A stretch of DNA of 64,000 bases from Amaranthus tricolor (GCF_026212465.1 NC_080053.1:2038038-2102037); one strand, 5' to 3'. Numbered from the stretch's first letter, positions 1 to 15,647 are shown. Made by a program: numbers and translations. The notes: generated from the letters alone by a model not told the origin.

Positions 1-2242
1 GTAAAACTCTCAAATGTATCAAATGCTCATTTTCAGTTTTACTATATACTAGAATATCATCTAAATATACAACAATGAATTTATTTAGAAAGGGACGTAA
101 TACCTCATTCATGAGTCTCATGAACGAACTAGGAGCATTGCAAAGTCCAAATGGCATGACAAGCCATTCATATAGACCTTGCTTTGTCTTGAAAGCAGTC
201 TTCCATTCATCTCCTTCACGAATTCTCATTTGATGATAACCACTTCGCAAGTCAATTTTGCTAAAAACTGTGGCTCCACTTAATTCATCAAGCATGTCTT
301 GTAGCCTTGGCATGGGAAATCTATATTTAATAGTTATGTTGTTGATGGCACGACTATCAATACACATCCTCCAAGTTCCTTCTTTCTTTGGCACCAAAAG
401 GGCAGGCACCGCACATGGACTAAGGCTTTCACGCACATAGCCCTTTTCCATGAGTTCTTCAACTTGTCTTTGCAACTCCTTAGCTTGCTCGGGATTGCAT
501 CTATAGGCTGCCTTGTTTGGTAATGAGGCTCCCGGTACCAAATCAATTGCATGTTCAATACCACGAAATGGAGGCAACCCTTTAGGCAAATCATCGGGAA
601 ACACATCTGCAAATTCTTTAAGCAAGTTTCTCAACGGAATAGAGTTAGCCACATGAGAAACATCATCAACAATGGGCTTTACAATAAGCAGAAACCCTCC
701 TCCTTCTATCACGCATTCTTCCTCAAACTCCTTCCTAGACATAAGGAAGTTTGGTTTCTTTTCCACCATAGGTTCAACCTTAGGGGGCAAAGGTAACAAC
801 CTAATCTTCTTTCCTAATTTGGTAGTGACCGTATAGACATTAGAAACACCATCATGAATAGCTTTTCTATCAAATTGCCATGGTCTACCAAGCAAAATAT
901 GACACGCACTCATAGGTAAAATGTCACACCAACGTTCATCATAAAAATTTCCTATAGTGAATGAAACTAGTGCTTGTTTCTTAACCTTTAAACCGGTGTC
1001 ATTATCCAGCCAATTTAACTTGTAAGGTTTAGCATGATTTCGTGTAGGTAATTTAAGCTTACTTACAAGTTCAGTTGAGGCCACATCCGTGCATGATCCT
1101 CCATCAACAATCACATCAAAAACCTTGTCTTGAACCTTGCATCTAGTATGAAAAAGGTTCTCTCGTTGTTGCATATCTTTGAGAGGTTCGGAATGTAGAA
1201 GTCTTCTCACAACACCACATAATGGAGCGTCATTTTCTTCAGCACCATATTCCTCATATTCCTCCTCCTCTTCCTCTTCTTCGGAACCCCACTCTCCTTC
1301 TTGAATAGTAAGTGTATTCCGTTTTGGACATTCACTAGCAATATGTCCTCTTTCATGACACTTGTAACAAGTTCTTTTGGATGCATCTTGCTTGAAATCT
1401 GGTTTTCCTCCATAAGTTTTCGAAGGGTTAGTAGGAACAGTTGATTTAGAAGGGCTAGGAAAAGAATCAACTTTTCCCGCGGAAGAGAACGCTCTAAAAG
1501 GGGGTCTTGGAGCATTCTTCGGCTTCTCCTCTTTGTTTTGTGCTTCAACCTTCCTAGCAGCCTTCACAACCTCATCATAAGTGGAATAAGGTAGAAGATC
1601 CACCTTATTAGAGATTGGTTTAGAAAGCCCCTTTGTGAAACGCGCAATTTTGAGTGGTTCCTTCTCTTGTATGTCACACACCAAGCTAAGTTTCTCAAAC
1701 TCACGTACATATTCATCAATATTACGCTCACCTTGATTTAGGCGAGTTAATTTGACATATTGATCTTGCACATATTCACGTGGGACCCAACGTTGCTCCA
1801 TTTTCTTCTTGAGTTTTTCCCAAGATGCAATCTTTTCTTTCCCTTCTCTCCTTCTCTTGGCTTTGAGGTTATCATACCAAAGCCCAGCAAGTTTTGTCAA
1901 TTTAAGAGTCGCCATTTTACAACTCTTATCATCATCATAATTTTTATACTCAAAAATATTCTCTAATCTTCGTACCCAATCATAAAAAACCTCCGGATCA
2001 CTAGAACCATCAAATTCAGGAAGGTCTAGTTTGAAACTTCTATCTTCTTGATTGTTACGAAAATGGGACTCGCCATGGGTGGGAGTAGAATTCTCTAATT
2101 CCTCTACCCTTCTACCCACTCTAAGCAACGTCTCTCCAATGGCATCCATTCTTGTTTCATGCCTCTTCATTCCATCGTGCATTACATGAAGTTGATCCAC
2201 GATTACTTTTAACATTTCGGCATTGGACTGATTATCACCCAT
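1..2242 (-). CDS. E1 Gag-Pol polyprotein, N-terminal 747 codons (runs off window)
   Basis: Encodes capsid/nucleocapsid followed by protease and the first part of reverse transcriptase; these package the element RNA, mature the polyprotein and copy RNA to DNA. The start is ATG at 2242, 38 nt downstream of the primer-binding site, and no stop or frameshift follows to position 1. Residues 1-60 form a charged, probably coiled-coil N-terminus. The gag core lies at about 70-235. The CCHC zinc knuckle is C292, C295, H300, C305. An acidic run of eight Glu sits at 321-328. The protease active site reads D380-G381-G382, a DGG variant instead of the usual D-S/T-G. The RT catalytic pair is in YLDD (Y726-D729; bases 56-67). 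Gag and Pol share one frame with no shift between them. RNase H and integrase must lie left of the window. It is similar throughout to the E2 polyprotein but clearly a different family. Confidence 0.9.
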   Translation of the reverse strand, partial: MGDNQSNAEMLKVIVDQLHVMHDGMKRHETRMDAIGETLLRVGRRVEELENSTPTHGESHFRNNQEDRSFKLDLPEFDGSSDPEVFYDWVRRLENIFEYKNYDDDKSCKMATLKLTKLAGLWYDNLKAKRRREGKEKIASWEKLKKKMEQRWVPREYVQDQYVKLTRLNQGERNIDEYVREFEKLSLVCDIQEKEPLKIARFTKGLSKPISNKVDLLPYSTYDEVVKAARKVEAQNKEEKPKNAPRPPFRAFSSAGKVDSFPSPSKSTVPTNPSKTYGGKPDFKQDASKRTCYKCHERGHIASECPKRNTLTIQEGEWGSEEEEEEEEYEEYGAEENDAPLCGVVRRLLHSEPLKDMQQRENLFHTRCKVQDKVFDVIVDGGSCTDVASTELVSKLKLPTRNHAKPYKLNWLDNDTGLKVKKQALVSFTIGNFYDERWCDILPMSACHILLGRPWQFDRKAIHDGVSNVYTVTTKLGKKIRLLPLPPKVEPMVEKKPNFLMSRKEFEEECVIEGGGFLLIVKPIVDDVSHVANSIPLRNLLKEFADVFPDDLPKGLPPFRGIEHAIDLVPGASLPNKAAYRCNPEQAKELQRQVEELMEKGYVRESLSPCAVPALLVPKKEGTWRMCIDSRAINNITIKYRFPMPRLQDMLDELSGATVFSKIDLRSGYHQMRIREGDEWKTAFKTKQGLYEWLVMPFGLCNAPSSFMRLMNEVLRPFLNKFIVVYLDDILVYSKTENEHLIHLRVL

Positions 2243-2280
2243 ACTGCGTTTTAACTAGTGTAATCTCGTTCAACACGATT

Positions 2281-2294
2281 TGGCTCTGATACCA
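2281..2294 (-). other. E1 primer-binding site
   Basis: Minus strand TGGTATCAGAGCCA, complementary to the 3' end of plant initiator-methionine tRNA (established for many plant LTR elements). It lies two bases inside the LTR end at 2297, which fixes the orientation and the inner LTR boundary. Confidence 0.9.
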
Positions 2295-2296
2295 AC

Positions 2297-3351
2297 TGAA
2301 GTGGAAGTGTAATGGGACCGTTTTAGAGTGTATGAATTAGCTTAAAAACAAGCTTAACAAGGAACGAAACAAGAGAACACCCACACAACTTAGAAACTTA
2401 TTCTAGATTGGATGGTTTCTTTGAGCAGCAAAAATTCACTAAGTATTTTAAACTCTCAAAGCTTTTACTCTCAAACACTAAGTAATAAGAATAAAAGGGG
2501 GCGTGCAACACAAAGTAAGCACAAAGAAATTCACAAAGAAAATCAGAATTTTGTTTTCAATCTCACTTGCCTAAAATGCATGGCAATGAGTTCCTTTTAT
2601 ACTAAAAATAATGCAAGTGTTACAAGTCTTCAAGGAACCTTTTAACTTCCCCTTCAAGGAACCTTTTAACTTTCCCCCTTACAAAAAATCAGAAAACAAA
2701 GCATTAAACTAAAGCTAGCATTAAGCCTTTTTAATGTTAAGCATTTAAGGCTAATAATGACACTTTATTAATAGCTATTTAAACAGCAAATTAAGGCTAA
2801 TTAAGCTACTTTGAACCGTCCATATTCTCCTAAAAAAACTCTTGCATTTCTCCTATAAAAAAAAACTCCCATTTAAGCATTAAAGCTAGAATTCAAGTTG
2901 CTGCTTGTATTCAACTTCCCATTTCAGGCAATTGTGCCTTATTCAACTTCCCATTTAAGGCAAGTAATAAAGGATTGCTTTGAAGAGAATCCCACGAAAT
3001 TAGCAACCATTTGCTTGATATTTGCGTGGCTAAGTAAAGCATGGACCGTAGCTTGTGTTGTAGGAACCGTAACTTGATGATCTTGGACTTTGTGGACTGA
3101 ATTCTCATCAGATCCTAAACCTGGCTTAAATCATTTCGAAGAAAACAAAAGACCCAAATACTCGAAATAAAATAAACGACTTAAATAATAAAACGACCCA
3201 AAAAAAAAAAAAAAAAAAGAAGACTTAGTTTATGACTACGAAATTAAAGGATTTCAGTTTTGGACCTTGAATTTTAGCGTCTTCCATTTGATGCATCATT
3301 ATATTGATCTTGGCTAGCTCAGCAGAACTAGATGTAGGTGATCCTACATCA
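2297..3351 (-). repeat. E1 5' LTR (about 1,055 bp)
   Basis: The inner edge is set by the PBS; on the plus strand the LTR starts TGAAGTGG. The outer edge is placed at ...CCTACATCA (3351), so the minus-strand LTR begins TGATGTAGG and is followed at 3352 by satellite starting CAAGG. The partner LTR is not in the window, so the outer edge could be off by a few bases. Inside are two direct duplications: about 25 bp at 2629-2652 and 2653-2678 (TTCAAGGAACCTTTTAAC core), and about 21 bp at 2909-2930 and 2941-2961 (ATTCAACTTCCCATTT core). An A19 run lies at 3200-3218. Confidence 0.75.
2593..2601 (-). promoter_or_regulatory. E1 LTR candidate TATA box
   Basis: The minus strand reads TATAAAAGG about 300 bp upstream of the PBS, a position compatible with the U3/R boundary of a plant LTR promoter. 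Identified by motif only. Confidence 0.5.
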
Positions 3352-6300
3352 CAAGGATCAATGATCAATGAACAATGAACGATGAAAAATGAACCAGGAT
3401 CAATGAGCATTGAAGAATGAACGATTTAGAATGAACAAGGATCAATGATCATTGAAGATGGAACGATGAAGAATGAACAAGGATCAATGATCATTGAAGA
3501 ATGAACGATGAAGAATGAATATGGATCAATGATCATTAAAGAATGAACGATGAAGAATGAACAAGGATCAATGATCAATGAACAATGAACGATGAAGAAT
3601 GAACAAGGATCAATGATCAATGAACAATGAACGATGAAGAATGAACCAGGATCAATGAGCATTGGAGAATGAACGATTTAGAATGTACAAGGATCAATGA
3701 TCATTCAAGATGGAACGATGAAGAATGAACAAGGATCAATGATCATTGAAGAATGAACGATGAAGAATGAATATGGATCAATGATCATTAAAGAATGAAC
3801 GATGAAGAATGAACAAGGATCAATAAACATTGAAGAATGAACGATGAAGAATGAACAAGGATGAATGACCAATGAACAATGAACGATGAAGAATGAACCA
3901 GAATCAATGATCATTGAAGATGGAACGATGAAGAACGAACAAGGATCAATGATCATTGAAGAATGAACGATGAAGAATGAATATGGATCAATGATCATTA
4001 AAGAATGAACGATGAAAAATGAACAAGGATCAATGATCATTGAAGAATGAACGATGAAGAATGAACAAGGATCAATGATCAATGAACAATGAACGATGAA
4101 GAATGAACCAGGATCAATGAGCATTGAAGAATGAACGATAAAGAATGAACAAGGATCAATGATCATTGAAGATGGAACGATGAAGAACGAACAAGGATCA
4201 ATGATCATTGAAGAATGAATGATGAAGAATGAATATGGATCAATGATCATTAAAGAATGAACGATGAAAAATGAACAAGGATCAATGATCATTGAAGAAT
4301 GAACGATGAAGAATGAACAAGGATCAATGATCAATGAACAATGAACGATGAAGAATGAACCAGGATCAATGAGCATTGAAGAATGAACGATTTAGAATGA
4401 ACAAGGTTCAATGATCATTCAAGATGGAACGATGAAGAATGAACAAGGATCAATGATCATTGAAGAATGAACGATGAAGAATTAATATGGATCAATGATC
4501 ATTAAAGAATGAACGATGAAAAATGAACAAGGATCAATGATCATTGAAGAATGAACGATGAAGAATGAACAAGGATCAATGATCAATGAACAATGAACGA
4601 TGAAGAATGAACCAGGATCAATGAGCATTGAAGAATGAACGATTTAGAATGAACAAGGATCAATGATCATTGAAGATGGAACGATGAAGAATGAACAAGG
4701 ATCAATGATCATTGAAGAATGAAAGATGAAGAATGAATATGGATCAATGATCATTAAAGAATGAACGATGAAGAATGAACAAGGATCAATGATCAATGAA
4801 CAATGAACGATGAAGAATGAACAAGGATCAATGATTAATGAACAATGAACGATGAAGAATGAACAAGGATCAATGAGCATTAAAGAATGAATGATGAAGA
4901 ATGAACAAGGATCAATGATCATTGAAGAATGAACGATGAAGAATGAATATGGATCAATGATCATTAAAGAATGAACGATGAAGAATGAACAAGGATCAAT
5001 GATCATTGAAGAATGAACGATGAAGAATGAACAAGGATCAATGATCAATGAACAATGAACGATGAAGAATGAACCAGGATTAATGAGCATTGAAGAATGA
5101 ACGATTTAGAATGAAGAAGGATCAATGATCATTGAAGATGGAACGATGAAGAATGAACAAGGATCAATGATCATTAAAGAATGAACGATTTAGAATGAAC
5201 AAGGATAATTTGTCATTGAAGAATGAACGATAAAGAATGAACAAGGATCAATGATCATTGAAGATGGAACGATGAAGAACGAACAAGGATCAATGATCAT
5301 TGAAGAATGAACGATGAAGAATGAATATGGATCAATGATCATTAAAGAATGAACGATGAAAAATGAACAAGGATCAATGATCATTGAAGAATGAACGATG
5401 AAGAATGAACAAGGATCAATGATCAATGAACAATGAACGATGAAGAATGAACCAGGATCAATGAGCATTGAAGAATGAACGATTTAGAATGAACAAGGAT
5501 CAATGATCATTGAAGATGGAACGATGAAGAATGAACAAGGCTCAATGATCATTGAAGAATGAACGATGAAGAATGAATATGGATCAATGATCATTAAAGA
5601 ATGAACGATGAAGAATGAACAAGGATCAATGATCAATGAACAATGAACGATGAAGAATGAACAAGGATCAATGATCATTAATGAATGAACGATGAAGAAT
5701 GAACAAGGATAATTGATCATTGAAGAATGAACGATGAAGATTGAACAAGGATCAATGATCAATAATGAATGAACGATGAAGAATGAACAAGGATCAATGA
5801 TTAATGAACAATGAACGATGAAGAATGAACAAGGATCAATGAGCATTGAAGAATGAATGATGAAGAATGAACAAGGATCAATGATCAATGAACAATGAAC
5901 GATGAAGAATGAATATGGATCAATGATCATTAAAGAATGAACGATGAAGAATGAACAAGGATCAATGATCATTGAAGAATAAACGATGAAGAATGAACAA
6001 GGATGAATGATCAATGAACAATGAACGATGAAGAATGAACCAGAATCAATGAGCATTGAAGAATGAACGATTTAGAATTAACAAGGTTCAATGATCATTC
6101 AAGATGGAACGATGAAGAATGAACAAGGATCAATGATCATTGAAGAATGAACGATGAAGAATTAATATGGATCAATGATCATTAAAGAATGAACGATGAA
6201 AAATGAACAAGGATCAATGATCATTGAAGAATGAATGATGAAGAATGAACAAGGATCAATGATCAATGAACAATGAACGATGAAGAATGAACCAGGATCA

Positions 6301-9300
6301 ATGAGCATTGAAGAATGAACGATTTAGAATGAACAAGGATCAATGATCATTCAAGATGGAACGATGAAGAATGAACAAGGATCAATGATCATTGAAGAAT
6401 GAACGATGAAGAATGAATATGGATCAATGATCATTAAAGAATGAACGATGAAGAATGAACAAGGATCAATGATCATTGAAGAATGAACGATGAAGAATGA
6501 ACAAGGATCAATGATCAATGAACAATGAACGATGAAGAATGAACCAGGATTAATGAGCATTGAAGAATGAACGATTTAGAATGAACAAGGATCAATGATC
6601 ATTGAAGATGGAATGATGAAGAATGAACAAGGATCAATGATCATTAAAGAATGAACGATTTAGAATGAACAAGGATAATTTGTCATTGAAGAATGAACGA
6701 TAAAGAATGAACAAGGATCAATGATCATTGAAGATGGAACGATGAAGAACGAACAAGGATCAATGATCATTGAAGAATGAACGATGAAGAATGAATATGG
6801 ATCAATGATCATTAAAGAATGAACGATGAAAAATGAACAAGGATCAATGATCATTGAAGAATGAACGATGAAGAATGAACAAGGATCAATGATCAATGAA
6901 CAATGAACGATGAAGAATGAACCAGGATCAATGAGCATTGAAGAATGAACGATTTAGAATGAACAAGGATCAATGATCATTGAAAATGGAACGATGAAGA
7001 ATGAACAAGGATCAATGATCATTGAAGAATGAACGATGAAGAATGAATATGGATCAATGATCATTAAAGAATGAACGATGAAGAATGAACAAGGATCAAT
7101 GATCAATGAACAATGAACGATGAAGAATGAACAAGGATCAATGATCAATGAACAATGAACGATGAAGAATGAACCAGGATCAATGAGCATTGGAGAATGA
7201 ACGATTTAGAATGTACAAGGATCAATGATCATTCAAGATGGAACGATGAAGAATGAACAAGGATCAATGATCATTGAAGAATGAACGATGAAGAATGAAT
7301 ATGGATCAATGATCATTAAAGAATGAACGATGAAGAATGAACAAGGATCAATAAACATTGAAGAATGAACGATGAAGAATGAACAAGGATGAATGACCAA
7401 TGAACAATGAACGATGAAGAATGAACCAGAATCAATGATCATTGAAGATGGAACGATGAAGAACGAACAAGGATCAATGATCATTGAAGAATGAACGATG
7501 AAGAATGAATATGGATCAATGATCATTAAAGAATGAACGATGAAAAATGAACAAGGATCAATGATCATTGAAGAATGAACGATGAAGAATGAACAAGGAT
7601 CAATGATCAATGAACAATGAACGATGAAGAATGAACCAGGATCAATGAGCATTGAAGAATGAACGATAAAGAATGAACAAGGATCAATGATCATTGAAGA
7701 TGGAACGATGAAGAACGAACAAGGATCAATGATCATTGAAGAATGAACGATGAAGAATGAATATGGATCAATGATCATTAAAGAATGAATGATGAAAAAT
7801 GAACAAGGATCAATGATCATTGAAGAATGAACGATGAAGAATGAACAAGGATCAATGATCAATGAACAATGAACGATGAAGAATGAACCAGGATCAATGA
7901 GCATTGAAGAATGAACGATTTAGAATGAACAAGGTTCAATGATCATTCAAGATGGAACGATGAAGAATGAACAAGGATCAATGATCATTGAAGAATGAAC
8001 GATGAAGAATGAATATGGATCAATGATCATTAAAGAATGAACGATGAAAAATGAACAAGGATCAATGATCATTGAAGAATGAACGATGAAGAATGAACAA
8101 GGATCAATGATCAATGAACAATGAACGATGAAGAATGAACCAGGATCAATGAGCATTGAAGAATGAACGATTTAGAATGAACAAGGATCAATGATCATTG
8201 AAGATGGAACGATGAAGAATGAACAAGGATCAATGATCATTGAAGATGGAACGATGAAGAACGAACAAGGATCAATGATCATTAAAGAATGAACGATGAA
8301 GAATGAACAAGGATCAATGATCAATGAACAATGAACGATGAAGAATGAACAAGGATCAATGATCATTAATGAATGAACGATGAAGAATGAACAAGGATCA
8401 ATGATCAATGAACAATGAACGATGAAGAATGAACCAGGATCAATGAGCATTGAAGAATGAACGATTTAGAATGAACAAGGTTCAATGATCATTCAAGATG
8501 GAACGATGAAGAATGAACAAGGATCAATGATCATTGAAGAATGAACGATGAAGAATTAATATGGATCAATGATCATTAAAGAATGAACGATGAAAAATGA
8601 ACAAGGATCAATGATCATTGAAGAATGAACGATGAAGAATGAACAAGGATCAATGATCAATGAACAATGAACGATGAAGAATGAACCAGGATTAATGAGC
8701 ATTGAAGAATGAACGATTTAGAATGAACAAGGATCAATGATCATTGAAGATGGAATGATGAAGAATGAACAAGGATCAATGATCATTAAAGAATGAACGA
8801 TTTAGAATGAACAAGGATAATTTGTCATTGAAGAATGAACGATAAAGAATGAACAAGGATCAATGATCATTGAAGATGGAACGATGAAGAACGAACAAGG
8901 ATCAATGATCATTGAAGAATGAACGATGAAGAATGAATATGGATCAATGATCATTAAAGAATGAACGATGAAAAATGAACAAGGATCAATGATCATTGAA
9001 GAATGAACGATGAAGAATGAACAAGGATCAATGATCAATGAACAATGAACGATGAAGAATGAACCAGGATCAATGAGCATTGAAGAATGAACGATTTAGA
9101 ATGAAAAGGGATCAATGATCATTGAAGATGGAACGATGAAGAATGAACAAGGATAAATGATCATTGAAGAATGAACGATGAAGAATGAATATGGATCAAT
9201 GATCATTAAAGAATGAACGATGAAGAATGAACAAGGATCAATGATCAATGAACAATGAACGATGAAGAATGAACAAGGATCAATGATCAATGAACAATGA

Positions 9301-11993
9301 ACGATGAAGAATGAACCAGCATCAATGAGCATTGGAGAATGAACGATTTAGAATGTACAAGGATCAATGATCATTCAAGATGGAACGATGAAGAATGAAC
9401 AAGGATCAATGATCATTGAAGAATGAACGATGAAGAATGAATATGGATCAATGATCATTAAAGAATGAACGATGAAGAATGAACAAGGATCAATAAACAT
9501 TGAAGAATGAACGATGAAGAATGAACAAGGATGAATGACCAATGAACAATGAACGATGAAGAATGAACCAGAATCAATGATCATTGAAGATGGAACGATG
9601 AAGAACGAACAAGGATCAATGATCATTGAAGAATGAACGATGAAGAATGAATATGGATCAATGATCATTAAAGAATGAACGATGAAAAATGAACAAGGAT
9701 CAATGATCATTGAAGAATGAACGATGAAGAATGAACAAGGATCAATGATCAATGAACAATGAACGATGAAGAATGAACCAGGATCAATGAGCATTGAAGA
9801 ATGAACGATAAAGAATGAACAAGGATCAATGATCATTGAAGATGGAACGATGAAGAACGAACAAGGATCAATGATCATTGAAGAATGAACGATGATGAAT
9901 GAATATGGATCAATGATCATTAAAGAATGAACGATGAAAAATGAACAAGGATCAATGATCATTGAAGAATGAACGATGAAGAATGAACAAGGATCAATGA
10001 TCAATGAACAATGAACGATGAAGAATGAACCAGGATCAATGAGCATTGAAGAATGAACGATTTAGAATGAACAAGGATCAATGATCATTGAAGATGGAAC
10101 GATGAAGAATGAACAAGGATCAATGATCATTGAAGAATGAAAGATGAAGAATGAATATGGATCAATGATCATTAAAGAATGAATGATGAAGAATGAACAA
10201 GGATCAATGATCAATGAACAATGAACGATGAAGAATGAACAAGGATCAATGATTAATGAACAATGAACGATGAAGAATGAACAAGGATCAATGAGCATTG
10301 AAGAATGAATGATGAAGAATGAACAAGGATCAATGATCATTGAAGAATGAACGATGAAGAATGAATATGGATCAATGATCATTAAAGAATGAACGATGAA
10401 GAATGAACAAGGATCAATGATCATTGAAGAATGAACGATGAAGAATGAACAAGGATCAATGATCAATGAACAATGAACGATGAAGAATGAACCAGGATCA
10501 ATGAGCATTGAAGAATGAACGATTTAGAATGAACAAGGATCAATGATCATTCAAGATGGAACGATGAAGAATGAACAAGGATCAATGATCATTGAAGAAT
10601 GAACGATGAAGAATGAATATGGATCAATGATCATTAAAGAATGAACGATGAAGAATGAACAAGGATCAATGATCATTGAAGAATGAACGATGAAGAATGA
10701 ACAAGGATCAATGATCAATGAACAATGAACGATGAAGAATGAACCAGGATTAATGAGCATTGAAGAATGAACGATTTAGAATGAACAAGGATCAATGATC
10801 ATTGAAGATGGAACGATGAAGAATGAACAAGGATCAATGATCATTAAAGAATGAACGATTTAGAATGAACAAGGATAATTTGTCATTGAAGAATGAACGA
10901 TAAAGAATGAACAAGGATCAATGATCATTGAAGATGGAACGATGAAGAACGAACAAGGATCAATGATCATTGAAGAATGAACGATGAAGAATGAATATGG
11001 ATCAATGATCATTAAAGAATGAACGATGAAAAATGAACAAGGATCAATGATCATTGAAGAATGAACGATGAAGAATGAACAAGGATCAATGATCAATGAA
11101 CAATGAACGATGAAGAATGAACCAGGATCAATGAGCATTGAAGAATGAACGATTTAGAATGAACAAGGATCAATGATCATTGAAGATGGAACGATGAAGA
11201 ATGAACAAGGATCAATGATCATTGAAGAATGAAAGGTGAAGAATGAATATGGATCAATGATCATTAAAGAATGAACGATGAAGAATGAACAAGGATCAAT
11301 GATCAATGAATAATGAACGATGAAGAATGAACAAGGATCAATGATTAATGAACAATGAACGATGAAGAATGAACAAGGATCAATGAGCATTGAAGAATGA
11401 ATGATGAAGAATGAACAAGGATCAATGATCATTGAAGAATGAACGATGAAGAATGAATATGGATCAATGATCATTAAAGAATGAACGATGAAGAATGAAC
11501 AAGGATCAATGATCATTGAAGAATGAACGATGAAGAATGAACAAGGATCAATGATCAATGAACAATGAACGATGAAGAATGAACCAGGATCAATGAGCAT
11601 TGAAGAATGAACGATTTAGAATGAACAAGGATCAATGATCATTCAAGATGGAACGATGAAGAATGAACAAGGATCAATGATCATTAAAGAATGAACGATT
11701 TAGAATGAACAAGGATAATTTGTCATTGAAGAATGAACGATAAAGAATGAACAAGGATCAATGATCATTGAAGATGGAACGATGAAGAACGAACAAGGAT
11801 CAATGATCATTGAAGAATGAACGATGAAGAATGAATATGGATCAATGATCATTAAAGAATGAACGATGAAAAATGAACAAGGATCAATGATCATTGAAGA
11901 ATGAACGATGAAGAATGAACAAGGATCAATGATCAATGAACAATGAACGATGAAGAATGAACCAGGATCAATGAGCATTGAAGAATGAACGAT

Positions 11994-13448
11994 TTAGAAT
12001 GAACAAGGATCAATGATCATTGAAGATGGAACGATGAAGAATGAACAAGGATCAATGATCATTGAAGAATGAACGATGAAGAATGAATATGGATCAATGA
12101 TCATTAAAGAATGAACGATGAAGAATGAACAAGGATCAATGATCAATGAACAATGAACGATGAAGAATGAACAAGGATCAATGATCATTAATGAATGAAC
12201 GATGAAGAATGAACAAGGATAATTGATCATTGAAGAATGAACGATGAAGATTGAACAAGGATCAATGATCAATAATGAATGAACGATGAAGAATGAACAA
12301 GGATCAATGATTAATGAACAATGAACGATGAAGAATGAACAAGGATCAATGAGCATTGAAGAATGAATGATGAAGAATGAACAAGGATCAATGATCAATG
12401 AACAATGAACGATGAAGAATGAATATGGATCAATGATCATTAAAGAATGAACGATGAAGAATGAACAAGGATCAATGATCATTGAAGAATGAACGATGAA
12501 GAATGAACAAGGATGAATGATCAATGAACAATGAACGATGAAGAATGAACCAGAATCAATGAGCATTGAAGAATGAACGATTTAGAATTAACAAGGTTCA
12601 ATGATCATTCAAGATGGAACGATGAAGAATGAACAAGGATCAATGATCATTGAAGAATGAACGATGAAGAATTAATATGGATCAATGATCATTAAAGAAT
12701 GAACGATGAAAAATAAACAAGGATCAATGATCATTGAAGAATGAACGATGAAGAATGAACAAGGATCAATGATCAATGAACAATGAACGATGAAGAATGA
12801 ACCAGGATCAATGAGCATTGAAGAATGAACGATTTAGAATGAACAAGGATCAATGATCATTCAAGATGGAACGATGACGAATGAACAAGGATCAATGATC
12901 ATTGAAGAATGAACGATGAAGAATGAATATGGATCAATCATCATTAAAGAATCAACGATGAAGAATGAACAAGGATCAATGATCATTGAAGAATGAACGA
13001 TGAAGAATGAACAAGGATCAATTATCAATGAACAATGAACGATGAAGAATGAACCAGGATTAATGAGCATTGAAGAATGAACGATTTAGAATGAACAAGG
13101 ATCAATGATCATTGAAGATGGAATGATGAAGAATGAACAAGGATCAATGATCATTAAAGAATGAACGATTTAGAATGAACAAGGATAATTTGTCATTGAA
13201 GAATGAACGATAAAGAATGAACAAGGATCAATGATCATTGAAGATGGAACGATGAAGAACGAACAAGGATCAATGATCATTGAAGAATGAACGATGAAGA
13301 ATGAATATGGATCAATGATCATTAAAGAATGAACGATGAAAAATGAACAAGGATCAATGATCATTGAAGAATGAACGATGAAGAATGAACAAGGATCAAT
13401 GATCAATGAACAATGAACGATGAAGAATGAACCAGGATCAATGAGCAT
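11994..13448. repeat. Higher-order repeat, 3,654-bp offset family, copy 1
   Basis: This stretch recurs at 15648-17102, 3,654 bp (87 x 42) downstream. Both copies carry the rare variants GAATTAACAAGGTTC, GATGACGAATGAAC and the double change ATCAATCATC...AATCAACG. These are segmental copies; independent mutation would not give this shared set. Confidence 0.75.
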
Positions 13449-15647
13449 TGAAGAATGAACGATTTAGAATGAACAAGGATCAATGATCATTGAAGATGGA
13501 ACGATGAAGAATGAACAAGGATAAATGATCATTGAAGAATGAACGATTTAGAATGAACAAAGATAATTTGTCATTGAAGAATGAACGATAAAGAATGAAC
13601 AAGGATCAATGATCATTGAAGATGGAACGATGAAGAACGAACAAGGATCAATGATCATTAAAGAATGAACGATGAAAAATGAACAAGGATCAATGATCAT
13701 TGAAGAATGAACGATGAAGAATGAACAAGGATCAATGATCAATGAACAATGAACGATGAAGAATGAACCAGGATCAATGAGCATTGAAGAATGAACGATT
13801 TAGAATGAACAAGGATCAATGATCATTGAAGATGGAACGATGAAGAATGAACAAGGATAAATGATCATTGAAGAATGAACGATGAAGAATGAATATGGAT
13901 CAATGATCATTAAAGAATGAACGATGAAGAATGAACAAGGATCAATGATCAATGAACAATGAACGATGAAGAATGAACAAGGATCAATGATCATTAATGA
14001 ATGAACGATGAAGAATGAACAAGGATCAATGATCAATGAACAATGAACGATGAAGAATGAACCAGGATCAATGAGCATTGAAGAATGAACGATTTAGAAT
14101 GAACAAGGTTCAATGATCATTCAAGATGGAACGATGAAGAATGAACAAGGATCAATGATCATTGAAGAATGAACGATGAAGAATGAATATGGATCAATGA
14201 TCATTAAAGAATGAACGATGAAGAATGAACAAGGATCAATGATCATTGAAGAATGAACGATGAAGAATGAACAAGGATCAATGATCAATGAACAATGAAC
14301 GATGAAGAATGAACCAGGATCAATGAGCATTGAAGAATGAACGATTTAGAATGAACAAGGATCAATGATCATTCAAGATGGAACGATGAAGAATGAACAA
14401 GGATCAATGATCATTGAAGAATGAACGATGAAGAATGAATATGGATCAATGATCATTAAAGAATGAACGATGAAGAATGAACAAGGATCAATGATCATTG
14501 AAGAATGAACGATGAAGAATGAACAAGGATCAATGATCAATGAACAATGAACGATGAAGAATGAACCAGGATTAATGAGCATTGAAGAATGAACGATTTA
14601 GAATGAACAAGGATCAATGATCATTGAAGATGGAACGATGAAGAATGAACAAGGATCAATGATCATTAAAGAATGAACGATTTAGAATGAACAAGGATAA
14701 TTTGTCATTGAAGAATGAACGATAAAGAATGAACAAGGATCAATGATCATTGAAGATGGAACGATGAAGAACGAACAAGGATCAATGATCATTGAAGAAT
14801 GAACGATGAAGAATGAATATGGATCAATGATCATTAAAGAATGAACGATGAAAAATGAACAAGGATCAATGATCATTGAAGAATGAACGATGAAGAATGA
14901 ACAAGGATCAATGATCAATGAACAATGAACGATGAAGAATGAACCAGGATCAATGAGCATTGAAGAATGAACGATTTAGAATGAACAAGGATCAATGATC
15001 ATTGAAGATGGAACGATGAAGAATGAACAAGGATCAATGATCATTGAAGAATGAACGATGAAGAATGAATATGGATCAATGATCATTAAAGAATGAACGA
15101 TGAAGAATGAACAAGGATCAATGATCAATGAACAATGAACGATGAAGAATGAACAAGGATCAATGATCATTAATGAATGAACGATGAAGAATGAACAAGG
15201 ATAATTGATCATTGAAGAATGAACGATGAAGATTGAACAAGGATCAATGATCAATAATGAATGAACGATGAAGAATGAACAAGGATCAATGGTTAATGAA
15301 CAATGAACGATGAAGAATGAACAAGGATCAATGAGCATTGAAGAATGAATGATGAAGAATGAACAAGGATCAATGATCAATGAACAATGAACGATGAAGA
15401 ATGAATATGGATCAATGATCATTAAAGAATGAACGATGAAGAATGAACAAGGATCAATGATCATTGAAGAATGAACGATGAAGAATGAATATGGATCAAT
15501 GATCATTAAAGAATGAACGATGAAAAATGAACAAGGATCAATGATCATTGAAGAATGAACGATGAAGAATGAACAAGGATCAATGATCAATGAACAATGA
15601 ACGATGAAGAATGAACCAGGATCAATGAGCATTGAAGAATGAACGAT

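Larger units (their letters stand above)
1..3351 (-). mobile_element. E1: Ty3/gypsy LTR retrotransposon, CRM-like, 5' part only
   Basis: On the minus strand the order is 5' LTR (2297-3351), primer-binding site (2281-2294), then gag-pol, which is still open at the left window edge. Integrase, polypurine tract and 3' LTR lie outside. The PBS and the Gag, protease and RT sequence identify a plant Ty3/gypsy element. RT resembles CRM chromoviruses, with a [16 protein letters not shown] palm segment and VVYLDD. The right end abuts satellite at 3352. The left target-site duplication cannot be seen, so the boundary rests on the TG...CA rule and on the satellite phase. Nothing in the visible part is broken. 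Confidence 0.9.

Noticed and set aside
3200..3218. A19 run as the tail of a LINE or a processed transcript
   Set aside because: It lies inside the E1 LTR, with no retroposed gene or target duplication beside it. A simple homopolymer is enough to explain it.
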